NCBI RefSeq assembly: GCF_017901155.1
Contig: NZ_CP072800.1
Location: forward strand, 1,515,283-1,579,282
Source: Candidatus Thiothrix anitrata
GTDB taxonomy: Bacteria > Pseudomonadota > Gammaproteobacteria > Thiotrichales > Thiotrichaceae
Direction of reading: 5' to 3'
DNA length: 64,000 nucleotides
In this document: one piece after another, positions 41,921 to 50,940 of the stretch
Numbering within the stretch: position 1 is the stretch's first letter
Layout: every line of letters begins with the position of its first letter
The notes under the pieces: model-generated
Databases searched by the model: none
The model's input: the letters and a program-made list of their open reading frames with translations, nothing else
Told to the model about the DNA's origin: nothing
Made by a program: the position numbers and the translations under genes

Positions 41921-44900
41921 ATGACTCACCACAATCAGGCACATACCGACCCATTGGCGCAGTTGCGTGAAGCGATTGCGGCGCTGGATACGGTATTACC
42001 CATACAAGCACCGTTGCAGGATTTTGTGCATTTTAATCCCCTGATGCATTACGAACACCTGCCGTTCGAGCAGGCATTGCGGGCAGCCCATGCCGATAGC
42101 GGTTCACTCGGCTATTTGCCTGCCAGTGAATACCGGCGTTTTTTCCGTGCCGGGCGTATTACCCGTCATGATTTATTGACGGTGTTAGCGGAAGAGCCGG
42201 ACAAATGGGCAGACCGGGAACTGTATGTCAGCGCACTGAGCAATGATGTTAAGGCAATCAGTTTCCAACAAATGCGCTGGCAAGTGGAAGAAAACCATGC
42301 ATTAGAGCGTTTTCAAAGCGATGTAGCCTTTGAGCAGCGCGACAAACTGCTGGCAAACAGCGGGCAGACGGAAGCCGAGGCGATTCAGGCATTGTGGGAA
42401 ACGTGTTTGCAAAAGCTGGAGCTGGATTACGCCTTGCCCCACCCCGAAACCATGTTCAATTTACCCTTGAGTGACCTTAACAGCGTGTGGGATCGCCTCA
42501 AGCAGCAAGAGCAATACGGGCAAACCATTGCCGATGCGGAAACGTTTATTCACGCCGAAAGCCGTCACCTGTTACACCAGTTGCTGGATGAAGTCGGCAC
42601 ACGGATTACTGTGCGTGGTTTGTTGTGCCAACTCGCTGACGTTGATGTACTGGAACAAATGCTGCCCTTGCTGGATCGCCATTTCGCCAGTTGGCTGGAT
42701 CAGGGCATTGCAGCGATGAATCCCCAAGCAAACGGTTTTTACGCTTATTGGCGCGAAGCCACTCTACATGACATCACCCTATCGCTGCACGGGCTGGATA
42801 ACTGGGCAGACCATATCGAATCCCTGCACCCTGACCCATTGGAAACCATTCACCAAGAATTGATGCGCTTGGGCATCGAAAAAGCGGATTGGGCGGGCTA
42901 CCTGCGAACCTTGGCGTTGGAATTACCGGGTTGGTCGGGAATGTTCAACTGGCGAGCTAAAAACCCGCACTATTATGGGCTAACCACCCCCGTGAGTCTG
43001 GAAGATTACCTTGCGGTGCGGCTGGTGCTGGAACACCTGTACTGCCGCCATTTCACCAGTGAACACTGGCAGATCAATGCCAGTCTGCCCAATATTCGTG
43101 GTTACTTCCATCAGCATCAGGATGAGTTTTTCGTCCGTTATCACGCCTACAACAGCAATTTGCCTGAATACCTGCAACACATTGCCCAGCAATTCCTCAA
43201 TACCGAGGAAGACGTGCAGCCACACGAATGGCACCAACTGGCGCACCAGATTCTTACTTGGAAACTTGCCCCGGAAACCATCCTGCCCATGGGAACGGAC
43301 ATTTACCGCAAGGCATGGCGGCTGTTCCACCTAGCGCAACACATGGCTCTGGATGCCAAGGCAGTGGCACAACTGGAACGGACGCGGATTGAACACATGC
43401 TGGCAATCCTCGAAGCACTCGATGACCCGCATACCAGTGGCTATTTGTGGTTACGCGCTTACGAACACCACTACCAAGAAGAAATATTCAGCGCGATTTT
43501 AAACAAGGAAACCGCGCCAGCACTGTCTGCCCCGCCCGCCGCGCAACTGATTTTCTGTATGGATGATCGTGAAGAAAGCGTTCGCCGCCATCTGGAAGAA
43601 ATCGCCCCGGATATAGAAACCCTTGGCGCAGCCGGTGTCTTCGGCTTACCCAACAACTGGCATTCACTTGACGCACCGCGCCCGCTGAAACTGGCACAGC
43701 CGGTGGTCACTGCGGTTCACGAACTCCACGAAACGCCGACCGCAACCGCACAGCAACGCCTGCCCAACCATGTACGCCGCTTGCGTTTACTGAATTCACT
43801 CAAACACCTTAAAAATCACCGGATGCGCCACAGCATTTGGGGCACGGCATTAAGCCTGCCGCTACTAGTCCCGTTTGCCATCTTGGAAATGCTAGGGCGC
43901 AGTGTCATGCCCGCCACTTACCAACGCTTGCTGAGCAAGGTACAACGGCGTAGCAGCGTGCCATTGCAGACACGTGTGGCGTACACAGCGACACAAGTAC
44001 TGGAATGCCCAAGCGGTGATCACAACCAAATCGGTTTCAGTGCCGATGAAAAAGTGGCAAAAGTAGCCGCTTTTCTCAAGCTGACCGGCTTTACCAGCGG
44101 TTTTTCCCCGTTGGTCGTACTGATGGCGCACCGCTCGCATCACCTGAATAACCCGCACATACTCGGCTACGGCTGTGGCGCGTGCAGCGGGCGTTTCGGG
44201 GGACCAAATGCCCGCGCCTTTGCAAGCATGGCTAATGAAGCGGTGGTAAGGGCGCAACTCGATGCCCAACACGGTATTCACATCCCTGCAAGCTGCTGGT
44301 TCATTGCCAGCGAACACGATACCAGCAGCGATGACATCGACTGGTTTGATACCGACCTGATTCCGGCAAGCCACCAAGCCGTGTTCCAACGGGTGTGTGC
44401 CGTGACCGAGCAAGCAGCACAGCACTCGGCACAAGAACGTTGCCGGAAATTTGCTTCTGCCAACCATCGGTTTAGCCCACAACAAGCCAAACACCATGTG
44501 GAAGGGCGTGCTGCCTCCCCCGATCAGGTGAGGGCAGAACTGGGGCATCAAGGCTGTGCGGTTGCGTTTATCGGGCGGCGCGAACTCAGCAAGGGCATTT
44601 TCTGGGATCGGCGTTCCTTCCTGATTTCCTATGACCCGCACAACGATCCTGACGGTAAATTGCTGGAAGCGCAGTTGCAAGGCAATGGCGTCGTCGGGGT
44701 CGGCATCCAAATGGATTATTACTTTTCGCGGATGCAAAACGGTTACTTCGGCTCAGGCAGCAAAGCCACCCACAATCTGACCGGCTTGTTCGGGGTGATG
44801 GAAGGGGGAGCCAGCGATTTGCGTACCGGGCTTGCCCAGCAGATGGTGGAATTGCACGAGCCGATGCGCTTGTTAGCCATTGTGGAAGCCGACATTGCTA

Positions 44901-45145
44901 CCTTGGTGGCCATTTACCAGCGTCATGACTATTTGCGTTTATTGCTGGATAACGGTTGGGTGTTACTGGCAGCGAAACCGCCGGAACGTCAGGAAATTCA
45001 CCTGTTCCAGCCCGGCAAGGGGTTTGTGCACTGGCAAGGCGCAGTGCAGCCATTGCCCAAGGTAGCCTCATCGCGTGACTGGTACGCGGATCATGATCGG
45101 TATTTGCCGCCAGCGGCGATTCAGCGGGAGGTGGCTCATGCCTGA
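41921..45145 (+). CDS. dabA: DAB inorganic carbon pump subunit DabA (copy 2)
   Basis: A second full DabA of 1074 residues in the same operon, clearly diverged from copy 1. The zinc-site residues are Cys546 and Asp548 (FCMDDREES), His737 (LMAHRSHH) and Cys752 (YGCGACSG), again 15 apart. The gene is not a recent duplication, because alignment with copy 1 shows substitutions throughout. It therefore likely has a distinct partner or affinity. It overlaps the second dabB. Confidence 0.95.
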   Translation: MTHHNQAHTDPLAQLREAIAALDTVLPIQAPLQDFVHFNPLMHYEHLPFEQALRAAHADSGSLGYLPASEYRRFFRAGRITRHDLLTVLAEEPDKWADRELYVSALSNDVKAISFQQMRWQVEENHALERFQSDVAFEQRDKLLANSGQTEAEAIQALWETCLQKLELDYALPHPETMFNLPLSDLNSVWDRLKQQEQYGQTIADAETFIHAESRHLLHQLLDEVGTRITVRGLLCQLADVDVLEQMLPLLDRHFASWLDQGIAAMNPQANGFYAYWREATLHDITLSLHGLDNWADHIESLHPDPLETIHQELMRLGIEKADWAGYLRTLALELPGWSGMFNWRAKNPHYYGLTTPVSLEDYLAVRLVLEHLYCRHFTSEHWQINASLPNIRGYFHQHQDEFFVRYHAYNSNLPEYLQHIAQQFLNTEEDVQPHEWHQLAHQILTWKLAPETILPMGTDIYRKAWRLFHLAQHMALDAKAVAQLERTRIEHMLAILEALDDPHTSGYLWLRAYEHHYQEEIFSAILNKETAPALSAPPAAQLIFCMDDREESVRRHLEEIAPDIETLGAAGVFGLPNNWHSLDAPRPLKLAQPVVTAVHELHETPTATAQQRLPNHVRRLRLLNSLKHLKNHRMRHSIWGTALSLPLLVPFAILEMLGRSVMPATYQRLLSKVQRRSSVPLQTRVAYTATQVLECPSGDHNQIGFSADEKVAKVAAFLKLTGFTSGFSPLVVLMAHRSHHLNNPHILGYGCGACSGRFGGPNARAFASMANEAVVRAQLDAQHGIHIPASCWFIASEHDTSSDDIDWFDTDLIPASHQAVFQRVCAVTEQAAQHSAQERCRKFASANHRFSPQQAKHHVEGRAASPDQVRAELGHQGCAVAFIGRRELSKGIFWDRRSFLISYDPHNDPDGKLLEAQLQGNGVVGVGIQMDYYFSRMQNGYFGSGSKATHNLTGLFGVMEGGASDLRTGLAQQMVELHEPMRLLAIVEADIATLVAIYQRHDYLRLLLDNGWVLLAAKPPERQEIHLFQPGKGFVHWQGAVQPLPKVASSRDWYADHDRYLPPAAIQREVAHA

Positions 45146-46691
45146 TGTGTTGTTATTACTGATTCCCGGTCTGCCATTGCTGGCCTTTGGCGTGATCGGG
45201 TTATTGACGTTGTTTCGTTGGAACAAAGGGGATGCCGGTGAACGCTTAAGCGCACGCATTGCCTTGGGTGTGGGGCTTGTCAGCCTGTTGCTGGTATTGT
45301 GGGCAGATGTTGCCTATTTCGCCAGCCCTGCGCCGCATGTGCCGCTCTTGCCCTGGTTACATAGCGGGGTGTACATCACCAGTATCAGCATGACGGTGGA
45401 TGGTTTAAGCCTGACGTTTGCCACGCTGATTGCCGTCATCACGCTGTTGGTGACGCGGTTTTCGGTCAATTATTTGCATCGGGAAGCCGGTTTCCAACGC
45501 TTTTTCATGGTATTGATGCTGTTTGTGGCGGCGATGCAATTGATTGCCTTGTCGGGTAGTGCGATTTTGGCGTTTGTCGGCTGGGAATTGGCAGGGGTGA
45601 GTTCGTTCCTGTTGATTGCTTACAACTGGCAGAGCCGGGTTGCTACGGCAAATGCTGTCAGGGCTTTCGTCACCAACCGCATCGGCGATGTCGGTTTTTT
45701 GCTGGGGATGTTCATGGCGTTTAGCCTGTTCCACAGTACCGAATGGGATGTGATGCTCGTGCCGCAACCGCTGGAATCCGGTTTGCTCATCGGCGTGATG
45801 ACACTGGGGTTCATGGCAGCGGCACTGGTGAAATCGGCACAGTTTCCGTTTTCGGGGTGGATTACGCGGGCATTGGAAGGCCCTACGCCATCGAGTACGG
45901 TGTTTTACGGTTCGATTATGGTTCATGCGGGCATTTTCCTGTTGCTGCGCATCCACCCCTTATTGGAACAAGCCCCCCTATTGCAATACCTGTTGTTGCT
46001 GTTGGGTGGTTTGACGGTGTTGTTTGGTTGGTTGGGTGGTTTGGCGCAAACGGACATTAAAACCTCGCTGATGTTTTCGACGTTGGCGCAAACCGGCTTG
46101 ATGCTGGTAAGCATTGGGCTGGGTTGGTATACATTGGCATTGGTGCATCTGGTGTTACATGCTGTGTGGCGGGCTTACCAGTTTTTGCACTCCCCCTCAT
46201 TTGCCTTGCATACCCAGTGGCAGGCTGCCCCGCGAGCACCGGCATGGTTACGCAAACAACGCTGGCTGCATAATGCTGCCTTGCAACGTTTCTGGTTAGA
46301 CCCGATGGCGGATTGGTTACTGGTGAAGCCAACACTGGCGTTATCACAGGAAACCCAAGTGTTTGACGGGCAGATTCTGGACAAGCTCAGCGGCACACCG
46401 GGGCATTGCTGCGGGATTTCAACCCTTGCGGATATGCAGGCCATGCAGCAAGGGCAAAAACGCTTGGAAAACGCTATCGGTACAGGTTCCGGGTTGCTGG
46501 GCAAGCTGATGCAGTGGGTGGCAGAAAAACTGGAGTGGTTTGAGCAGCGCCTGTTACTACAACGCGGGGCTGGTCAGGCGCAAGCCTTACTGGCTGCGTT
46601 AAGTCGTTATCAGGACAGGATTGAAGGTTTGCTCAGCCAGCCGCGCTATCTGGTGCTGTTGGTAGTGGTGACGCTGGTCGTGATTTTTTAG
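45138..46691 (+). CDS. dabB: DAB inorganic carbon pump membrane subunit DabB (copy 2)
   Basis: A 517-residue partner of the second DabA. The ATG at 45138 overlaps the dabA stop and gives MPDVLLLLIPGLPLL, matching the start of copy 1. Ion-path residues are kept: Glu in FVGWELAGVSSF and Lys in ALVKSAQFPFSGWI. Loop features match copy 1 (ALEGPTPSS). The soluble helical tail is also kept (LLGKLMQWVAEKLEWFEQRL). Confidence 0.93.
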   Translation: MPDVLLLLIPGLPLLAFGVIGLLTLFRWNKGDAGERLSARIALGVGLVSLLLVLWADVAYFASPAPHVPLLPWLHSGVYITSISMTVDGLSLTFATLIAVITLLVTRFSVNYLHREAGFQRFFMVLMLFVAAMQLIALSGSAILAFVGWELAGVSSFLLIAYNWQSRVATANAVRAFVTNRIGDVGFLLGMFMAFSLFHSTEWDVMLVPQPLESGLLIGVMTLGFMAAALVKSAQFPFSGWITRALEGPTPSSTVFYGSIMVHAGIFLLLRIHPLLEQAPLLQYLLLLLGGLTVLFGWLGGLAQTDIKTSLMFSTLAQTGLMLVSIGLGWYTLALVHLVLHAVWRAYQFLHSPSFALHTQWQAAPRAPAWLRKQRWLHNAALQRFWLDPMADWLLVKPTLALSQETQVFDGQILDKLSGTPGHCCGISTLADMQAMQQGQKRLENAIGTGSGLLGKLMQWVAEKLEWFEQRLLLQRGAGQAQALLAALSRYQDRIEGLLSQPRYLVLLVVVTLVVIF

Positions 46692-46700
46692 GAGTGGGAC

Positions 46701-48236
46701 ATGACATTTACTGAAATCCCTAGCCAAACCCCATTATTGGGGATGCTGCAATTGCTACCGCTCATTACCGGGCTAATTCTGGTCAAGGTACGTGGGGAAG
46801 CGGCGGTTACTTTGGGAAGTATTGGCGCACTGGCACAAATGCTGTTGGCGGTGATGCTGTATATCCGTTTTGATACCCAGCAGCCTGCCGGGGTCATGCA
46901 GTTTGCCGAGAGCTTTCCAATCGTTGGGGCATTTCACTACCACGCCGCCGTCGATGGGATTGGTGTGCTATTTGTGTTGCTGACCAGTTTGATTAGCTTG
47001 CTCAGCATTGTATTTATTCTGGTACGTCGCCTGCATGAAAGCTCGATTTTGGCAGTGATGATGGTGATTCAGGCAATTATTACTAGCCAGTTTGTGACCG
47101 TGGATTTGTTGTGGTTCACACTAATGTCGGCATTGGAAGTCTTGCTGATTGCTTATATCACCAAACGCTGGCCGACATTCCACGATATTCAGCCAACACT
47201 GGCGCGTTACCTGCAATTCATGGCGGTGGGAATTGCCTTGCTGGTATTTGGCACTTTGGTATTGGGCTGGAATTATGCTGATGCCAATGACGGACGCTGG
47301 AGTTTCAGCCTGTACGAATTGGCGCAACTGGGCTTTGAGCCGGGCAGTGTGGTGGCGACGCTGGTATTTTTCGCGCTGTTTTACGGGTTGGGAGTGCGAA
47401 TTCCGTTATTCCCGCTGCATGGTTGGCTGCCGAGTTTCATGCACCACGGCAATGTGGCAGTCGCCCCGATTTATTTGCTGGGTTTGAAAGTGGGCATTTA
47501 CGGTTTGCTACGCTTTGTAATGCCGATCGTGCCTCACGCGGTGTGGGAATGGCATACGATTGCGGTGATTTTTGCCAGCACCGGGGTATTCTATGCCGCG
47601 TTTCTGGCAATGCGTGAGCGTAATTTGCGGCGTTTACTGGCGTTTGCCGTGGTCAGTCATACCGGGATTTTGACGATTGGCTTGTTTAGCCTGCACCACA
47701 TGGCATTTCAGGGGGCAATCCTGCTGGCGTTGAATTTTGGTCTGGCGATTTCAGGGCTAATCCTGATGACTGGGATGGTGTGGCAACGCACCCGCACAAC
47801 CAATCTTGATAAACTGGGTGGCTTGTTTGATTACATTCCGGTGGTAGGTTTGGCGTTTTTGGTGGCAGGTTTGGCCGTGGTGGGGATGCCGGGAACACCG
47901 GGCTTTGATGCTGTGCATTTTGTGTTGGAAGGGTCGATCAAGCGTTTCGGGGCATTGGTAACAGTGGCAGCAGCCTTGGGTAACTTGGTGGCGGCTGGGT
48001 TTTTATTGCGTTCGTTTCAGCGGGCGTTTTTGGCACAATCGGGGGGCAATACCAGTCGTTGGGATACCAGCCCCGTACATCCTGAGGAAACCCTGATGGC
48101 GGGTATTGTGATTACGGTGACGGTGGTCGCCGGTTTCTATTCCGCACCTTGGTTGGAGTTGATTGAACAACCTGTCAACGGTTTAAGCAGTTTATTTGCG
48201 GCAATGAGTGGCGATGCGCCCGCAGGAGGTCACTGA
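46701..48236 (+). CDS. NuoM/N-like membrane subunit with altered pump residues
   Basis: A 511-residue membrane protein of the complex I/Mrp antiporter family. Compared with its operon mates, the helix-5 Glu position (WEL) is Ala in LMSALEVLLIAY, with a Glu two residues further on. The helix-7 Lys (GVKMP) is Arg in LGVRIPLFPLHGW. The helix-8 Lys remains (LGLKVGIYGLLR). It may be a structural or modified-channel subunit. It begins 9 bp after dabB and its stop abuts the next gene. Confidence 0.82.
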   Translation: MTFTEIPSQTPLLGMLQLLPLITGLILVKVRGEAAVTLGSIGALAQMLLAVMLYIRFDTQQPAGVMQFAESFPIVGAFHYHAAVDGIGVLFVLLTSLISLLSIVFILVRRLHESSILAVMMVIQAIITSQFVTVDLLWFTLMSALEVLLIAYITKRWPTFHDIQPTLARYLQFMAVGIALLVFGTLVLGWNYADANDGRWSFSLYELAQLGFEPGSVVATLVFFALFYGLGVRIPLFPLHGWLPSFMHHGNVAVAPIYLLGLKVGIYGLLRFVMPIVPHAVWEWHTIAVIFASTGVFYAAFLAMRERNLRRLLAFAVVSHTGILTIGLFSLHHMAFQGAILLALNFGLAISGLILMTGMVWQRTRTTNLDKLGGLFDYIPVVGLAFLVAGLAVVGMPGTPGFDAVHFVLEGSIKRFGALVTVAAALGNLVAAGFLLRSFQRAFLAQSGGNTSRWDTSPVHPEETLMAGIVITVTVVAGFYSAPWLELIEQPVNGLSSLFAAMSGDAPAGGH

Positions 48237-49714
48237 TGGCAATTTTAACCAGTGTGGAATTTCCCTTGCTAAGCTTGTTGTTGCTGCTGTTGCCCTTAGG
48301 GGCAGTCTTGACCGCCGTGTTTCCGGGGCGTGAAGCGCGTTGGGCAGCACTGACGACTGCGGTACTGGCGTTACTGGTAACGCTGGTGATTGTCGGGCAG
48401 TTCGATACCCAACAGGTCGGCTTCCAATTGGTGGAAAAGACCCCTTGGATGGCAGACTTGGGTATCCATTACCTGCTGGGGGTGGATGGCTTGTCGATCC
48501 TGTTCCTGCCGTTTACCGCACTGCTGTTCATCGCGGTGATCTTGGCGTCGTGGAATGCGATCCGCACCTTGCCGCGTTTGTATTTCGCGCTATTGCTGGT
48601 GTTGGAATGCACCATCATGGGCATTTTTACCGCACTGGATACTATCCTGTTTTTCCTGTTCTGGGAACTGACGCTGTTACCGTTGTTCTTCCTGATCAGC
48701 TTGTGGGGCAATGGTGCCAACCGGCGTTATGCAGGGGTGAAATACAGCCTGTTCATGCTGGCAGGGGGCTTGCCGCTGCTGATCGGCTTTGTGGTGCTGG
48801 CAATGCATAACCCCGGCGGCATGAGCTTTTCCTATATCGACTTGCTGCAAGGAAGCCGTGATTACGGGGTGCAGGTGACGGTGTTTTTCCTGCTGCTGCT
48901 GGGGTTTGGGGTGAAAATTCCGCTGTTCCCGCTGCATACCTGGCTGCCGTTGGTGGCACAGGAAGGTCCTGCAACTACCGTGGCATTGCTGACCGGCTTG
49001 AAAGTGGGCGCGTATGGTTTGCTGCGCTTTGCCTTGCCTCTTGCACCGGATGCCGCACGCGAATTCCAATGGGTGTTGGTGGGCTTGGGGATGATCGGCG
49101 TGCTGTATGGCGCAGTCGCGGCATTGAGCCAAACCAGTTTGCGGCGGATGCTGGCGTTTTCCTCACTCAGCCACGTGGGGCTGGTGGTGCTGGGGATTGC
49201 GGCGTTCAGTGTGCAAGGGGTGCAAGGGGCAGTGTTTCAGTTGCTGAATTTCACCCTGGTCGCGGGTGGTCTGTTTCTGATTACCGGCTTTTTGCATCAG
49301 CGCACCGGCTCGACCGAAGTATTGAGCTTGGGCGGGGTGGCGAAATCCATGCCCTTGCTGGCATCGCTGTTCTTCTTCCTCGGTCTGGCGGGGATCGGGA
49401 TGCCTGCCACCAGCGGCTTTCCGGCTGAATTCCTGCTGATTGTCAGCGTGTTGGAAACCCATACCGGCGCGGGTCTGGTGGTGCTGTTTGTGGTGGTGCT
49501 GGGGGCGGCGTATTTCCTCAATTTCTTCCGCAAGGCATTTTTAGGGGAAACGCGCCACGACATTATCCGCGATGCACCGGATTTGAAACCGCGTGAACTG
49601 GCAGTGTTGCTGGTGCTGGTCTTGGTGGTGCTGGTGTTCGGGTTCTATCCGCAAGCGATTTTGGATGTGACGGAAACCAGCAGCCAGTATTGGGTGAGTT
49701 TGATGTTGCCCTGA
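48236..49714 (+). CDS. NuoM-like membrane subunit of the DAB operon (last)
   Basis: A 492-residue NuoM-type protein with a full set of pump residues: Glu in FFLFWELTLLPLFF, Lys in FGVKIPLFPLHTW and Lys in TGLKVGAYGLLR. It starts with the last base of the previous stop (TGATGG), so translation is coupled. It closes the seven-gene operon. A canonical nuo cluster would also carry nuoK, nuoJ and nuoN and the hydrophilic arm, all absent here. So it serves the carbon pump rather than NADH oxidation. Confidence 0.85.
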   Translation: MAILTSVEFPLLSLLLLLLPLGAVLTAVFPGREARWAALTTAVLALLVTLVIVGQFDTQQVGFQLVEKTPWMADLGIHYLLGVDGLSILFLPFTALLFIAVILASWNAIRTLPRLYFALLLVLECTIMGIFTALDTILFFLFWELTLLPLFFLISLWGNGANRRYAGVKYSLFMLAGGLPLLIGFVVLAMHNPGGMSFSYIDLLQGSRDYGVQVTVFFLLLLGFGVKIPLFPLHTWLPLVAQEGPATTVALLTGLKVGAYGLLRFALPLAPDAAREFQWVLVGLGMIGVLYGAVAALSQTSLRRMLAFSSLSHVGLVVLGIAAFSVQGVQGAVFQLLNFTLVAGGLFLITGFLHQRTGSTEVLSLGGVAKSMPLLASLFFFLGLAGIGMPATSGFPAEFLLIVSVLETHTGAGLVVLFVVVLGAAYFLNFFRKAFLGETRHDIIRDAPDLKPRELAVLLVLVLVVLVFGFYPQAILDVTETSSQYWVSLMLP

Positions 49715-49833
49715 GTTTGCTATACTGAGCCGTCGACATCAAAGCATGTGAGGAACCTTTCCAGCTTAACAATGCTCCTGATTTCATTGGTTGAATATAG
49801 CAACCTGATGTTACCGGTGCTACCATCGTTCAC

Positions 49834-50256
49834 ATGAAAATTATTCTGGATACCAACATTTTCCTCGGTGCGTGCATCGGTCAAGGCAGTGCAAATAAGC
49901 TGGTCATGCGTTGCTTGCAAGGTGATTTTGTGCCTCTTATGGGGGCAGCGTTGCTGGCAGAATATGAAGATATTTTAGGGCGTGAACATTTGTTTGGTAA
50001 TGCTCGCTTGAGTCAGGCAGAGCGCGAAGAGTTGTTGGACATCTTTTTGGATCACTGCCAATGGACACGCATTTACTATGCTTGGCGACCTAATTTACGT
50101 GATGAGGGCGACAATCATTTGGTTGAATTAGCAGTTGCTGGGAATGCACGGTATCTGGTGACTTACAATTTGAGGGATTTCAAGAATATGGAATTGAAGT
50201 TTCCTGAAATTCGTATCTGTTCGCCTGAGCAATTTTTTGAAGAGGTGAAAGTATGA
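49834..50256 (+). CDS. PIN-domain toxin
   Basis: A 140-residue PIN-fold ribonuclease of the toxin-antitoxin type. The first acidic residue is in MKIILDTNIFLGA, a second in AEYEDIL, and a third group in DEGDNHLVELA. The order is toxin first, antitoxin second, with a 4-bp overlap; this is usual for this PIN subgroup with ribbon-helix-helix partners. It marks the left edge of the accessory islet between the DAB operon and csoS1D. Confidence 0.85.
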   Translation: MKIILDTNIFLGACIGQGSANKLVMRCLQGDFVPLMGAALLAEYEDILGREHLFGNARLSQAEREELLDIFLDHCQWTRIYYAWRPNLRDEGDNHLVELAVAGNARYLVTYNLRDFKNMELKFPEIRICSPEQFFEEVKV

Positions 50257-50468
50257 GCGCAATTACTTTACGTTTGCCCGATGATAAACACCAACGCCTA
50301 AAAATACTGGCTGAGCAGCGTGGTACAAGTATCAACCAACTGCTGAACGAAATGGCTACACTGTTGCTGGCAGATTTTGATGCAGAAACTCGCTTTCGGC
50401 TACGGGCAGAACGCGGACGTGGCAAGACTGAGCACGGGCTAGAATTGCTGCGCAAAGCGATGGGGTAG
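50253..50468 (+). CDS. Ribbon-helix-helix antitoxin
   Basis: A 71-residue protein opening with ITLRLPDDKHQRLKILAEQ and then GTSINQLLNEMATLL, a typical Arc/CopG-type ribbon-helix-helix. The charged tail (RFRLRAERGRGKTEHG) should wrap and block the PIN toxin. The ATG overlaps the toxin stop, so both are made together. It probably represses its own promoter upstream of 49834. Confidence 0.85.
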   Translation: MSAITLRLPDDKHQRLKILAEQRGTSINQLLNEMATLLLADFDAETRFRLRAERGRGKTEHGLELLRKAMG

Positions 50469-50472
50469 CAAT

Positions 50473-50751
50473 ATGAAAAATTTTTATTATTTTACAACAG
50501 CCAGCATTTTAGTATTTATTTCTGGATGCAGTGTGTCGCCCGGAGAAATGAAATCAACAGGTTCTTTGATTCTTGCTGTGATAGTTTTTCTAGCAATACC
50601 AGGTTTCGCTGTTGTATACATACTCGACTGGATAAGCAGAAAGCACAAAGAATGGGATAACGTGATAGGTTTTCATGCTGTAATGTGGGGAGTCGCTATA
50701 ATTATTGCGGTAATGGCATTAATTGCCAAGGAAATGGGATTTCTGCATTAA
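50473..50751 (+). CDS. Small lipoprotein-like membrane protein
   Basis: Unrecognised, 92 residues. The N-terminus has a signal-like stretch ending in a lipobox-like FISGC (Cys at about 19). Two membrane helices follow (about 31-53 and 66-86). The gene is clearly AT-rich compared with its neighbours (codons AAA, TTT, ATT), a sign of foreign origin. It starts 4 bp after the antitoxin, and its stop lies next to the cbbO remnant on the other strand. Confidence 0.6.
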   Translation: MKNFYYFTTASILVFISGCSVSPGEMKSTGSLILAVIVFLAIPGFAVVYILDWISRKHKEWDNVIGFHAVMWGVAIIIAVMALIAKEMGFLH

Positions 50752-50753
50752 AC

Positions 50754-50881
50754 TCATTCCGGCAACCGCTGCACATTATCCACCACGGTAACGCGCTTGC
50801 CGAAAATATCCCGCACATAGTCGGATCAAGGCTAATGCAACGCCCTTCTCGTCGAGTGCCGTCATCGCAGTGTTTGGTATC
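50754..50881 (-). pseudogene. Decayed 3' end of a second cbbO
   Basis: Read on the minus strand, the sequence gives DYVRDIFGKRVTVVDNVQRL, then PE and a stop. This aligns with the end of intact CbbO, DDYVKRIFGQNNYTVIDHVD followed by RLPE. Further upstream, in shifted frames, come CISLDP (CbbO: CLTLDP) and ALDEKGV (CbbO: ELYATGV). The pieces are joined by at least two small deletions, so the gene is dead. The sequence stops near 50882, at the edge of the ATPase gene's leader. cbbQ2 at 57182 therefore has no intact cbbO beside it. Confidence 0.85.
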
Positions 50882-50940
50882 CCCTCCCGTCTCCGCTATA
50901 CTTGACAGCAGAATTTCACACAAGGAACGGAGCATTTCCC

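Noticed and set aside
43892-44737. A 281-codon open frame opposite the second dabA
   Set aside because: Same reason: dabA carries all family motifs here and the opposite frame shows none.
35695-49714. Part of an NADH dehydrogenase (nuo) operon
   Set aside because: No NADH-side, quinone-side, NuoJ, NuoK or NuoH genes are present, and the NuoM/L-like genes are interleaved with dabA.
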